From contig CADBKS010000008.1 in the NCBI GenBank assembly GCA_902795255.1, positions 1 to 39,878 of the forward strand: DNA of 39,878 nt, given 5' to 3'. The position numbers and the translations under genes are program-made. The first letter of the stretch is position 1. Each line of letters begins with the position of its first letter. The notes under the pieces were generated by a model. That model saw only the letters and a list, made by a program, of their open reading frames with translations, was not told the origin of the DNA and searched no databases. Shown here one piece after another: positions 16,764 to 25,618 of this stretch. The stretch comes from an uncultured Chloroflexota bacterium. GTDB lineage: Bacteria; Chloroflexota; Anaerolineae; Anaerolineales; Anaerolineaceae.

Positions 16764-17653
16764 TCTTCTCTCAGATATGCGATATTCTGTGTCATGCGTG
16801 TCGGCATCAGACCGAATTCGCGCGGGAGGATGTCCAGCGCGGTGATGCGGTCTTCGGCCATGTAATCAAGCCAGAAGTACATCGGAATGTGGCTTGGGAA
16901 CCATTGTTCGTCAGCGATATAAATGCGGCGCAGGATCGAGGACTGGACCGGAATGATCCGTTTCTTTTTGCGGATCGTCTGCATCACCAGCTCCAGGCAT
17001 TCACGGAAGGTGAAGGTCTCGATCCCGCCGGCATATACGGTTTGCCAGCGGGTCGACTCGTCATCCATGCACAGCATCAGGGTCGTGATCAGGTCTTCGA
17101 CCCAGATGGGCTGGATGAGGGTCTGGTCCCCACCGGGGATCAGCAGCGGGCCGCGGGTCTTGCGGATAAAGTCGCGGAGCGTTGTGGTAAAGTGGTCATT
17201 CTGTCCGTAAACGATCCCGCTGCGGATGATCGTATACGGGACGCCGCTTTCACGGATCGCGGACTCCGCGATCGCCTTGGCGCGCATCAGGTTATAGGCA
17301 GAGGATCGCTCCGCCCCGATATGGCTCAGATAAATGAACCGCCGGACACCCATCCCTTTCGCCACTTTTGAAAACATCCGCGCGGCGCGGATGTCTACAT
17401 CTTCAAATTCCGCGCGGATCCCTTTCCATTCGGTCCCCACGAGGTGGATGACGGTATCAATATCCTTCATGGACGCGCGCAGGTTGCGTTCGTCGTTCAT
17501 GCTGGAGATCGCGACTTCGACGGACACGCCCCGCGGCAGTTTCGGATAATCCCGGGAAGGGTTCAACAGCAGACGCACCGGATATCCCAGTGTGACCAGA
17601 TGGCTGACCAGGATCTGTCCGATAAAGCCTGTACCGCCGGTTACCAGGATCAT
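16760..17653 (-). CDS. NAD(P)-binding SDR/NmrA-like protein
   Basis: This 297-residue protein begins with the Rossmann motif VTGGTGFIG at residues 4-12. It continues as an atypical SDR of the NmrA/NDUFA9-like group: DTVIHLVG, FIYLSHIGAE, YNLMRAKAIAE (Y and K in the usual positions), TIIRSGIVYG and PIWVEDLI. Such proteins are nucleotide-sugar epimerases, quinone-related reductases or redox-sensing proteins; the atypical group gives no safe substrate. Start and stop overlap both neighbours by ATGA, so the gene is coupled between the GH13 enzyme upstream and the holin-phosphatase downstream. This coupling suggests they work on one envelope or polysaccharide process. Confidence 0.85.
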   Translation of the reverse strand: MILVTGGTGFIGQILVSHLVTLGYPVRLLLNPSRDYPKLPRGVSVEVAISSMNDERNLRASMKDIDTVIHLVGTEWKGIRAEFEDVDIRAARMFSKVAKGMGVRRFIYLSHIGAERSSAYNLMRAKAIAESAIRESGVPYTIIRSGIVYGQNDHFTTTLRDFIRKTRGPLLIPGGDQTLIQPIWVEDLITTLMLCMDDESTRWQTVYAGGIETFTFRECLELVMQTIRKKKRIIPVQSSILRRIYIADEQWFPSHIPMYFWLDYMAEDRITALDILPREFGLMPTRMTQNIAYLREE

Positions 17654-20600
17654 AAGACTTCGGCAGACGGTGAGGCTTCTTCAGCCTCATCGTCATTTTC
17701 CTCCGTGATCAGCAGGTCATAGTGATAGTCCGCCTGTTCGCAGCGTTCCGCGAAAAGATCCGCGGCTTTGTCGAACAGCAGGGTGGACTCGATCCGTTCT
17801 GCGGCATTGCCGGCCGGATCAAAGTTGTTCAGATAGTAACCGATGATGCGGATCATATCTTCCAGCCGTTCCGCGGCTTCCTTGTTGAACCAGCAGATCC
17901 GGTCGTAGTAATTGGCCTTCAGCATGCGGTGCGTATCTTCCTGCTTCAGCAGGTCGTTCAGGTCGGACTCCAGTGTGTCCACGGTCCATTTCTTCATCCG
18001 GTCCATGCTGAAGTACAGCCAGCGGATGAGTTCGATCTGCTCATTCGGCTGCATTTCGAACAGCTCCGTGTCGCGCAGGCAGCGGGTCAGCGGTTTCACC
18101 AGGTGGCATTCATCATGGATATCCGGGCGTTCTTCGCCGAATTCATCGGTCAGCAGGCGTTCCTGCTGCGCGACCAGCAGGTCGATCCACAGCTGCGGTT
18201 TCGTGTGGATGATATCGGAGACTTTGCGGGCGGCCGCGGCGTACTGCCGCATGTCCGGCGCCGGAGCGGACGCGGGATCACGCAGCATGGCGGTCATGCC
18301 GCTGATGTAAAGGTTGAACAGGTCCCGTCCGTAGAGACGCGGATAGCCGAACCGCGCGCGGAACGCGTCCGAAAGCATCCGGAAATCTTCCCATGTTCCG
18401 TTCCGCAGCTCATCCCAGGTTTCCGGGCGGATCTTCGTGCCGATCCCCTGATGCAGCCAGCGCAGTTTTCTGCCGTCAAAGCAGCCGCGGTACGGGCGCA
18501 GGATCTCGCCGAAGCGGATCTCTTCAAGCGCTTCGCGGATGTCCGGTGTGCCTTCGCCGTTCAGCCACTCAAAGAGCTGCCGCCAGGTGTGCTGTTCATC
18601 GTCATGCACTTCATAGACTTCGGAGAAGGCATAGTACTGATATGCATGAAGCTTCAGGTAAAGCCCTTCGCGGCAGATCTGTTCGGAGGAGCGGATGAAA
18701 TCCATCCCGCGGATCTGGTCGTGCAGCACGACGTAGCAGTCCGGGTCGCTGTGCAGGCCCAGGCTTTCGGAAAGGGTGGTGGTGAAAAGTTCCTTCCCGT
18801 CACCCTGTTTGCGGGCCATGGAGACAGACTGTTTGATGAAGCCCTCGGTTTCCCCGTAGCGGTTGTTGTAGACCACCAGCGTATGGCAGTCTTCGCCGTA
18901 GTTGGAGTATGCATAGACATTTTCGTCAACATTGCCGTAGCCGTTGGCAAAGTTGTAAAGGGCGAAGTTCTGAACCTCGGCAAAGCGCTTTCTGCGGTGC
19001 AGCAGCGGGAAGATCTCGCGCTGATGGCGTTCCAGCAGCCCGGTGTTGACCTGCTCGTCCATGTAAGCTTTTTTGTATTCCATCCCGTATTTTTCCGCGA
19101 AGCCTTCCAGCTGACCGTGACCGAACATCGGCAGGCCCGGCATGGTTGCCATCAGCGTGCAGATGCCGAAATATTTGTCGCCGGTGCCGAACTGTTCGAC
19201 GGCGGTCTTTTCATCCGGGTTGTTCAGGAAGTTCACATAACGCTTCAGGATCTCAGGGTCAAATTCGAGCGTGTTTTTGAGCAGCATGCGGTAGCGCTGG
19301 TTGTCCTCATCGCGTAAGAGGTTCATGAACGCGCTGTTGTAAACGCGGTGCATGCCGAGCGTGCGGACAAAATAGCTTTCCATAAGCCAGAAGGCTTCCG
19401 CCAGCAGCAGGGTGTCCGGGGCCTCGGCGGCGACCCGGTCAACGACCTCCCGCCAGAATTCCTGCGGGAAAGCCTGGTCGAATTCGGCTTTGGTCATGCC
19501 GTGTTCCGCGCGGGTGGCGATGTCGCCGCCGCTTCCCGGTTCCGGGAACCAGAGACGCTGGTAATGTTTCTTCGCCAGGGTCATGGCCGCGTCAAAACGG
19601 ATGATCGGTGTGTGCCGCGCGACGTCCAGGATCGTCTGGATGACGGTCTCGCGGACCTCGGCATTGAGGTAGTTCAGCTGGGCGGTGTCATTCCACGGCA
19701 TGGTCGTTCCGTCGTTGCCGTGGTAAATGTAGCGGGTGTCACCGGTCCGGTAGTCGATCCGCTGGAAAACGACCGCCGCGTCAGAGCGGGTGAAGTAATG
19801 GTCTTCAATTCGGATGCCGATGTTCGGGTCCGGGGAAAGGTTGCCGCAGTTGAAGCCGTAGCTCGGGTACGGGCTTTCCGGCAGGGAGAGGAAGCGGTCC
19901 GGATGGTAAAGCACCCAGTCCGAATCGATCCCCATATGGTTCGGGACCATGTCGGAGGCAAGTCGGATGCCGTACCGCCAGGCGCGGCTCTTCAGGTCGC
20001 TGAAAGCGTCTTCACCGCCCAGATCGTCGGCAATGCGGTAGGCGGCCAGCGAATAGGCCGAGGCCAGGGCTTCCGGGTTCCCGCACCACTGTTTGATCGT
20101 CTGGGAGGCTTTGGACCGTTCCCAGAGGCCGATCAGCCACAGGCCGGTGAAGCCTTCGTCCGCGAGTGTTTTCAGTTCTTCATCGGGGATCTCATTCAGG
20201 TAACGGATCTCCCGGCCGTATTTCTTGGAAAGCTGGTCCAGCCAGACATAGGCGTTCTTGGCCATCAGCACCAGCCGCGGCATCCAGGCGCTGTCCTGGC
20301 TGAAGGCTTCGTATTCGGCATATCCCGCGCCGGCCATATCATAGGTCGGGATCTCCGAGGTGGTGCCGCCTCCGAAGCCGTGTTCCTTGTATTCTTCCTT
20401 CATCATGTCGATCCCCATCAGGATGCGGCGGAGGAATTCACCGAGAACGGCGGACCAGGTGTGGCGGATGAAATCCAGCTGGTCGAACAGGGAGTCCGGA
20501 TATTTCAGCGCGGGCTGGCGCAGATATTCGATGATGGTCATCCCTTCGATGGCGGGCAGGGTCCGGGTGAAGGCGTCCAGGTTCAGGATCAGCTTGTTGT

Positions 20601-21126
20601 AATCGCTGGCCTCCGACAGATGGGTCTCATCAAAAAGCTCCCCGGCAGCTTTCATCGCTGCGGGATTACGGTTCGTGATCCACAGCACCAGGATCTCTTC
20701 GACCGTGTCGTAACGGTTGATCAGGCCCTGCGGATCCTTCGGGTCCAGATATTCGGAAACCGTCTGTTTGTTCTGTACGACGCTCAGCGGCGGGAAATCT
20801 TCACAGAAGGCTTTGAGTGTCGCTTCGAGGTTCTCAGTACCGATCTTTTCTTCCAGCCAGTCGTAGGCTTGGACTTTCATTTTGGGGGCATAGCGTTTCC
20901 GGTACTGGTCCAGAAAAGCGTGCATGATCTCGTCCAGCAGGCCGAGCGCGTTGATTTCGCCCGCATAAACCTGCTGCAGGCCTTCTCTGGCCCGGACGGC
21001 GTTGATCTTTGCCGCGAATTCCCGTACCGCGCGGGTATCGGCGAAGATCACGTTCCCGTTATATGAGAATAATTTATCCGAGAAATCATAACGTTTTCTG
21101 GCTTTTTGTGAAATATGAAATTCCAT
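17650..21126 (-). CDS. Large GH13 alpha-amylase-family glycosidase
   Basis: This 1158-residue protein has a long N-terminal region with no signal peptide, so it is probably cytoplasmic. The GH13 barrel follows: DMVPNHMG at D392 is region I, RFDAAMTLAKKH holds the nucleophile D512, and LLLAEAFW holds the acid/base E577. NNPDEKT holds the third carboxylate D638; the usual NHD of region IV reads NPD. A C-terminal region of some 450 residues has no recognised domain. The enzyme should act on alpha-glucans or maltooligosaccharides, perhaps as a transglycosylase. AGGGGGG precedes the ATG. It heads a coupled operon with the SDR and holin-phosphatase genes, and lies 39 bases after the thiolase stop. 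Confidence 0.88.
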   Translation of the reverse strand: MEFHISQKARKRYDFSDKLFSYNGNVIFADTRAVREFAAKINAVRAREGLQQVYAGEINALGLLDEIMHAFLDQYRKRYAPKMKVQAYDWLEEKIGTENLEATLKAFCEDFPPLSVVQNKQTVSEYLDPKDPQGLINRYDTVEEILVLWITNRNPAAMKAAGELFDETHLSEASDYNKLILNLDAFTRTLPAIEGMTIIEYLRQPALKYPDSLFDQLDFIRHTWSAVLGEFLRRILMGIDMMKEEYKEHGFGGGTTSEIPTYDMAGAGYAEYEAFSQDSAWMPRLVLMAKNAYVWLDQLSKKYGREIRYLNEIPDEELKTLADEGFTGLWLIGLWERSKASQTIKQWCGNPEALASAYSLAAYRIADDLGGEDAFSDLKSRAWRYGIRLASDMVPNHMGIDSDWVLYHPDRFLSLPESPYPSYGFNCGNLSPDPNIGIRIEDHYFTRSDAAVVFQRIDYRTGDTRYIYHGNDGTTMPWNDTAQLNYLNAEVRETVIQTILDVARHTPIIRFDAAMTLAKKHYQRLWFPEPGSGGDIATRAEHGMTKAEFDQAFPQEFWREVVDRVAAEAPDTLLLAEAFWLMESYFVRTLGMHRVYNSAFMNLLRDEDNQRYRMLLKNTLEFDPEILKRYVNFLNNPDEKTAVEQFGTGDKYFGICTLMATMPGLPMFGHGQLEGFAEKYGMEYKKAYMDEQVNTGLLERHQREIFPLLHRRKRFAEVQNFALYNFANGYGNVDENVYAYSNYGEDCHTLVVYNNRYGETEGFIKQSVSMARKQGDGKELFTTTLSESLGLHSDPDCYVVLHDQIRGMDFIRSSEQICREGLYLKLHAYQYYAFSEVYEVHDDEQHTWRQLFEWLNGEGTPDIREALEEIRFGEILRPYRGCFDGRKLRWLHQGIGTKIRPETWDELRNGTWEDFRMLSDAFRARFGYPRLYGRDLFNLYISGMTAMLRDPASAPAPDMRQYAAAARKVSDIIHTKPQLWIDLLVAQQERLLTDEFGEERPDIHDECHLVKPLTRCLRDTELFEMQPNEQIELIRWLYFSMDRMKKWTVDTLESDLNDLLKQEDTHRMLKANYYDRICWFNKEAAERLEDMIRIIGYYLNNFDPAGNAAERIESTLLFDKAADLFAERCEQADYHYDLLITEENDDEAEEASPSAEVL

Positions 21127-21165
21127 AAGGCCCCCCTAAAAATCTTTCTTTCTGCTCCGCCGTGT

Positions 21166-22314
21166 TTACAGGGCGAAGATATTGGTCAAAACATTTACGC
21201 CGAGCCCGCCGATGTTCTGTGTCATGGCGGTCCTTGCGTTTTCCACCTGTCCGCTGCCGCATAAACCCTGCAGCTGCTGGACAGCTTCCACGATCTGATA
21301 AAGTCCGGTCGCGCCGACCGGATGTCCGCGGGCTTTCAGCCCGCCCCGGGTCGAGATCGGAATGCGGCCGTTCAGCCGGATATCTCCTTCTTCGGCAAGC
21401 CGCGGCCCCTGGCCGCGTTCGGCAAATCCGCACGCTTCCAGGCTCAGCGCACTGATGATCGTGAAGGCATCATGCGCCTCAAACAGGTCGATGTCTTCCG
21501 GCCCGAGACCGGCCTGGGCATAGGCCTGTTTCGCGGACTTTTCCGCGGCGCTCAGCCGGAGCGGATCGGGGCGCCCGTGCAGCGCGGCTGTGTCCGTCGC
21601 GGCTCCGGAGCCGAGAATTCGTACGATCCCCTGCTGCCCGCGGACGTAGTCCAGCGGTACAATCAGGACAGCGGCCGCACCGTCGACGACCGGGGGCGCG
21701 TCCAGAACGCTCACCGGGTCACACACCATCTCCGCACGCATGTAGGCTTCCCTGCTGATCGGGCTGCGGAAGCGGGCAAACGGGTTGTGGACCGCGTTCG
21801 CGTGCGCGTTGACGGAGAATCCAGCAAAATTTTCGCGGGTCCAGCCGTACTCATGCATATAGCGCCGCATCAGCATCGCGTTCATCGCCACAAAGGAGAT
21901 GCCCATATCGCGTTCATATTCCGAATCGGCAGCCGTGGCCAGCTCCGCGGTGATCTCTTCCGCGGGAGAATCGGTCATCTTTTCGGCACCGACTGCCACA
22001 GCGGTGTCCACATCACCGGAGGCTACAGCCATCAGCGCTGCGCGGAAAGCGGATGCGCCCGAGCTGCAGGCGGATTCAACATGGACGCCTTCCGTGTGGC
22101 GGGCTCCCAGCCAGTCCCCGAGATAGGATCCGAGATGGAGCTGGTTGTTGACGGCTCCGGAAAGCATGTTGCCGAAAAACACACTGTCAACCGTGTGGAG
22201 CCCGGTTTTTTCAAAGATCTGAAGGACCGGTTCTCCCGCGATTTCCAATAAGCTTTTGTCCCAATGATCGGCGACCGGGATCTGCCCGATCTCCAGTATG
22301 GCTGTCTCTCTCAA
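21166..22314 (-). CDS. Thiolase, SCP-x/archaeal acetyl-CoA acetyltransferase type
   Basis: This 382-residue protein has the thiolase layout. The nucleophilic cysteine C83 sits in VESACSSG, FEAHDAFT carries the middle histidine, and LKARGHPVGATG carries the second active-site histidine. The C-terminal acid-base cysteine region of classical thiolases is replaced by TQNIGGLG, as in the SCP-x and archaeal HMG-CoA-pathway type. Those enzymes condense acetyl-CoA to acetoacetyl-CoA, often with HMG-CoA synthase for isoprenoids; no HMG-CoA synthase is seen here. The start is TTG (22314-22312) with GGAGGTG four bases upstream. It is 39 bases upstream of the GH13 gene on the same strand and may be co-transcribed with it. 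Confidence 0.88.
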   Translation of the reverse strand: MRETAILEIGQIPVADHWDKSLLEIAGEPVLQIFEKTGLHTVDSVFFGNMLSGAVNNQLHLGSYLGDWLGARHTEGVHVESACSSGASAFRAALMAVASGDVDTAVAVGAEKMTDSPAEEITAELATAADSEYERDMGISFVAMNAMLMRRYMHEYGWTRENFAGFSVNAHANAVHNPFARFRSPISREAYMRAEMVCDPVSVLDAPPVVDGAAAVLIVPLDYVRGQQGIVRILGSGAATDTAALHGRPDPLRLSAAEKSAKQAYAQAGLGPEDIDLFEAHDAFTIISALSLEACGFAERGQGPRLAEEGDIRLNGRIPISTRGGLKARGHPVGATGLYQIVEAVQQLQGLCGSGQVENARTAMTQNIGGLGVNVLTNIFAL

Positions 22315-22574
22315 AACACCTCCGGCACGAATCAGCCGTGCATAAACTCACCTGCTATCATTATACATTGTATTTTGTAAGTTTTTTTGAAACAGGTGTG
22401 TTCCGGGCCCCCGCCGCCTCTGTTTGAAACAGCTCCGTGATATGGGCACCGATTTAGGTATAATTAACAGCAGACTGTGTCTGCAGGACGGGGGAAACCG
22501 CCGAGGAAATGACTGTTTCCGATCCGCTGAAACCGATCCGTCCGTCTGAGCGTCTGTATGGAAAAGGAGATACT
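22315..22574. promoter_or_regulatory. Divergent intergenic region with two -10-like boxes
   Basis: A minus-strand TATAAT (22365-22360) faces the thiolase and a plus-strand TATAAT (22459-22464) faces the FN3-like gene. Neither has a strong -35 box at 17 bases. I see no gene in this stretch. Confidence 0.4.
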
Positions 22575-23942
22575 ATGGATCTTATGGATCTGAAAAAAAT
22601 TCTGATCATTCTTATAGCATTATGTATGACTGTCCTGCCGGTTTCCGCGCAGGGATCTGAAGAAACCGCTGAAGCGGACGGGCAGCCGGCCCCCGCGGCC
22701 CCGCTGCCGGAATTCCCGGTGGATACGGAGACCTCCGTCCTGATCGGTTTCTACTGGCAGCCCGCTGAAAATGCGGAGAACTATGAAGTCACCTGGCGGA
22801 ATGATGCCGGTGCGCAGGGAACGCTGGAACTGAAGGCCGGCGACGGGACCTGTCAGACCGGCAGCTGCATCGCCTATGAAGAGGTCCCCGGGGCCGGAAC
22901 GTACACCTGGACCGTGACCGCTTCCAATGGAGCCGGCTCGGCTGTATCGGAAGAAAAGACCTTCACGGTTCGTGCCGGGATCCCGGAACCGGATGCCTAC
23001 CGGCCGAACACCGCGCTGAGCAGTCAGAAAGCGCTGACCTTTGAGTGGCAGGACGTCGGTGCCGGTCCGGAAGAATACCGGATCCAGGTGCTGGACCGGG
23101 ATTCGGAATCGATCTGCGTTGACCGGACGATCCCGAAGACATCGGTTTTTGCCGTGAACGGCGTCTGCTATATTGAATCCGGCATGTACCTCCCGGAGGG
23201 GAATTACAGCTGGCGGGTGAAGGGACAGAATGCCGCGGAAAGCTCCGGTTGGTCCGCCTGGCAGGATTTTCAGCTGAGCTGCACGGACTGTGCGCTTGGG
23301 AACTATCTGAACACCGTCACCGCGGCCCTTTCGCCGAACGGGAAGGTGACCGATCCGGAGGTCCGGTTCGAGTGGCTGGCTGTCACCGGGGCGGTCGAAT
23401 ACCGTCTGACGGTGAAAGATCCCGAAGGGGCTGATGTTCTGGATGTCACCGTGCCGTCCTCCGACTGCACGGCATTCACCTGCACGTATGATCCGGACTT
23501 TGAGATCGTCCCGGATGCAGTCTATACCTGGTCGGTCTCCACGTACGGGTATGGCGGAGGACGCTGGGGAACGGCTGAAAGCACGCTGGAACTCACGCAT
23601 GAGATTAGCCCGGAGCCGGTCGCTTTTATCAGTCCGGCGGATCAGGGCATGCTGGATCCGGAGGATCCGCAGGTCATCTGGACGGATCCGGGCAGTTCCG
23701 CGGCCGCTTTCCGCCTGATCATCTGCGATGCGGAGGGCGAGGCGCTTCTTTATACCGACCTGACCCGTGAGGACGCGTGGTGCGACGGACAGACCTGTTC
23801 GATCGTATTTATGGAGATCCCCGAAGGGGATGGGTACCGGATCTATGTGACACCTTATTCGGAAACAAACACGCCCGGAACTGCTGCCGCGCTGACATTC
23901 AGCTGCAGCTACGGCACGGATCAGCCGTCGGAGACGGACTGA
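22575..23942 (+). CDS. Secreted protein with FN3-like repeats
   Basis: I start at ATG 22575, preceded by AAAGGAGA. The frame is open to 22509, but that lacks a ribosome binding site and would bury the signal peptide. The protein has 455 residues, with a signal peptide ending near VSAQ (about residue 27). Four repeats of about 100 residues then follow, each with F-x-W at the start and YTW or YSW near the end, as in fibronectin type III or Ig-like folds. Each repeat carries a cysteine pair (TCQTGSC, CVD with NGVC, DCTAFTC, WCDGQTC), suggesting disulfides outside the cell. No cell-wall anchor is seen. It probably binds surface or polysaccharide ligands. The LUD gene follows 30 bases later. Confidence 0.75.
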   Translation: MDLMDLKKILIILIALCMTVLPVSAQGSEETAEADGQPAPAAPLPEFPVDTETSVLIGFYWQPAENAENYEVTWRNDAGAQGTLELKAGDGTCQTGSCIAYEEVPGAGTYTWTVTASNGAGSAVSEEKTFTVRAGIPEPDAYRPNTALSSQKALTFEWQDVGAGPEEYRIQVLDRDSESICVDRTIPKTSVFAVNGVCYIESGMYLPEGNYSWRVKGQNAAESSGWSAWQDFQLSCTDCALGNYLNTVTAALSPNGKVTDPEVRFEWLAVTGAVEYRLTVKDPEGADVLDVTVPSSDCTAFTCTYDPDFEIVPDAVYTWSVSTYGYGGGRWGTAESTLELTHEISPEPVAFISPADQGMLDPEDPQVIWTDPGSSAAAFRLIICDAEGEALLYTDLTREDAWCDGQTCSIVFMEIPEGDGYRIYVTPYSETNTPGTAAALTFSCSYGTDQPSETD

Positions 23943-23972
23943 AGCGGCGGATGAGATCAAAGGAGGAAAAGC

Positions 23973-24602
23973 ATGAACGAAAACATCATCAAACGCAATG
24001 AACTTCTGGCACAGACCGTTATCAAAGGACTGCAGTCCCGCAATATGAACGGTTATTATGCCGCCTCAAAGCAGGAAGCGCTGGAAATTGCACTTTCCCT
24101 GATCCCGGAAGGCAGCACCGTCAGCATGGGCGGCGGGATGAGCGTCCATGAGATCGGTCTGGTGGAGGCGCTGCAGGACGGGATCTATGATTTTATCGAC
24201 CGGGATGCCTATGAGGACAAACGTGAGGCGATGCTGAAAGCTTATGACGCGGATGTCTTCCTTTCGAGTTCCAACGCCATCACGCAGGACGGGATCCTGG
24301 TCAATATCGACGGCAACGCGAACCGCGTCAGCGCGATCGCGCAGGGCCCGCGGAAGGTCGTGATGATCGTCGGTATGAACAAGGTCTGCAGCGACCTGGA
24401 TGCCGCCATGAAGCGCGCCCGCAATGTCGCCGCGCCGGTCAATGCCCAGCGTTTCGGGCTGAACACTCCGTGTACGAAATTAGGCACCTGCATGGACTGC
24501 AAATCTCCGGACACGATCTGCTGCCAGTTCCTGATCACCCGCTTCTCCCGCCACGCGGGCCGAATCCATGTGATCCTTGTGAACGACGACCTGGGATTCT
24601 GA
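23973..24602 (+). CDS. LUD-domain (DUF162) protein, LutC-like
   Basis: This 209-residue protein is a single LUD domain. Visible landmarks are IPEGSTVSMGGGMS near residue 46, the central DVFLSSSNAIT near residue 93, GNANRVSAIAQGP, VVMIVGMNK and the closing TPCTKLGTCMDCKSPDTICC cysteine cluster. LutC-type proteins belong to lactate-oxidation complexes with LutA and LutB, but many lone LUD proteins of this length are uncharacterised; no lutA or lutB lies nearby. AAAGGAGG seven bases before the ATG supports the start. It is probably co-transcribed with the FN3-like gene, but no functional link is apparent. A strong terminator is found about 110 bases downstream. Confidence 0.85.
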   Translation: MNENIIKRNELLAQTVIKGLQSRNMNGYYAASKQEALEIALSLIPEGSTVSMGGGMSVHEIGLVEALQDGIYDFIDRDAYEDKREAMLKAYDADVFLSSSNAITQDGILVNIDGNANRVSAIAQGPRKVVMIVGMNKVCSDLDAAMKRARNVAAPVNAQRFGLNTPCTKLGTCMDCKSPDTICCQFLITRFSRHAGRIHVILVNDDLGF

Positions 24603-24604
24603 TC

Positions 24605-24639
24605 GTCAGCGGGCAGCTGTCAGCCGGCAGCAGGCAGCG
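24605..24639 (+). repeat. Short GC-rich tandem repeat
   Basis: Two 14-base units (GTCAGCGGGCAGCT and GTCAGCCGGCAGCA) lie head to tail, with a partial third. It sits just after the LUD stop codon. It may be a slippage product or a palindromic-repeat relic. Confidence 0.5.
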
Positions 24640-24708
24640 GCCGGGCCGCGCCTATGCGATGCACGCCCTCCCGATCGCCATTCGTTCCAAAAGTAAACGC
24701 TTATATCA

Positions 24709-24735
24709 AAAAAACGCGGTGATTCCGCGTTTTTT
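24709..24735. terminator. Strong rho-independent terminator
   Basis: AAAAAACGCGG (24709-24719) pairs with CCGCGTTTTTT (24725-24735) around TGATT. A perfect GC stem flanked by A and T runs works in both directions and separates the LUD gene from the ABC pair. Confidence 0.85.
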
Positions 24736-24889
24736 GCATTTTTTGCAGAAATAGCACCCCTTATTCTGCACCCGATGCGGTTGAGCTTTGATAAAAACAG
24801 AGTATCATAAAGGTAACAGAACTGCCGGGGCCGGCAGCCTGTATTTTCTGATAATTGCGGGAAATGATCCCGGGCGGAGGTCAGTCAAT

Positions 24890-25618
24890 ATGAACAGCAG
24901 CAATGTACTTGAGATCAGTCATTTTTCAAAATCTTACGGCGGCAGCAGCAAAGCGGTCGATGACCTTTCGCTCTGTGTGGCCGGCGGGGATATTTACGGC
25001 TTTATCGGCCACAACGGCGCGGGAAAATCGACGACGATCCGGGCTATTGTGGGCGTGCTGGATTTTACGGAGGGTGAGATCACCATCGACGGACATTCCG
25101 TGAAGGATGAGCCGGTCGAATGCAAGCGGATCACCGCTTACATTCCGGATAATCCGGACCTGTACGAGAACCTGACGGGGATCCAGTACCTGAATTTCGT
25201 GGCGGATGTTTTTGATATCAGTGCCGCGGAGCGGGAAGAAAGCATCCGGAAATATGCCGGTCTTTTTGAAATAACGAATTCACTGGGCGATCTTATCAGT
25301 TCCTATTCGCACGGGATGAAGCAGAAGACCGCCATTATTTCGGCACTGATCCACAAGCCGAAGCTGCTGGTTCTGGATGAGCCCTTTGTCGGCCTGGACC
25401 CGAAAGCCTCGTTCACGCTCAAGGAGATCATGCATGAGATGTGCCGTCAGGGTTCCGCGGTCTTTTTCTCCACCCATGTGCTGGATGTGGCCGAAAAGCT
25501 CTGCAATAAGGTCGCGATCATTAAACAGGGCAGGATCATCGGATCCGGAACGATGGAGGAAATGACGGAAGGGCATTCCCTGGAAGAGGTGTTCCTGGAG
25601 GCCGACAATGAAAAATGA
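24890..25618 (+). CDS. ABC transporter ATP-binding protein
   Basis: I start at ATG 24890, with GGAGG nine bases upstream, giving 242 residues; the frame is open back to a TTG at 24788 without a ribosome binding site. Walker A is GHNGAGKS at residues 40-47, the signature motif is YSHGMKQKT, Walker B is LLVLDEPFVGLD, and STHVLD holds the switch histidine. This is the ABC-2 exporter type of nucleotide-binding domain. It overlaps the permease start by 11 bases, so the two are translationally coupled and form one exporter. The cargo is unknown: drug, lipid or peptide are all possible. Confidence 0.93.
   Translation: MNSSNVLEISHFSKSYGGSSKAVDDLSLCVAGGDIYGFIGHNGAGKSTTIRAIVGVLDFTEGEITIDGHSVKDEPVECKRITAYIPDNPDLYENLTGIQYLNFVADVFDISAAEREESIRKYAGLFEITNSLGDLISSYSHGMKQKTAIISALIHKPKLLVLDEPFVGLDPKASFTLKEIMHEMCRQGSAVFFSTHVLDVAEKLCNKVAIIKQGRIIGSGTMEEMTEGHSLEEVFLEADNEK

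Noticed and set aside
19348..21066. 572-residue plus-strand frame opposite the GH13 gene
   Set aside because: Antisense shadow; the opposite strand carries the complete GH13 catalytic set. The same holds for the frame at 17722-19317.
22620..23960. 446-residue minus-strand frame opposite the FN3-like gene
   Set aside because: Composition is Arg/Gly/Ile-rich and without motif; the plus strand has a signal peptide and repeats.
24605..24639. Start of a CRISPR array
   Set aside because: Units are only 14 bases, directly adjacent and without spacers.
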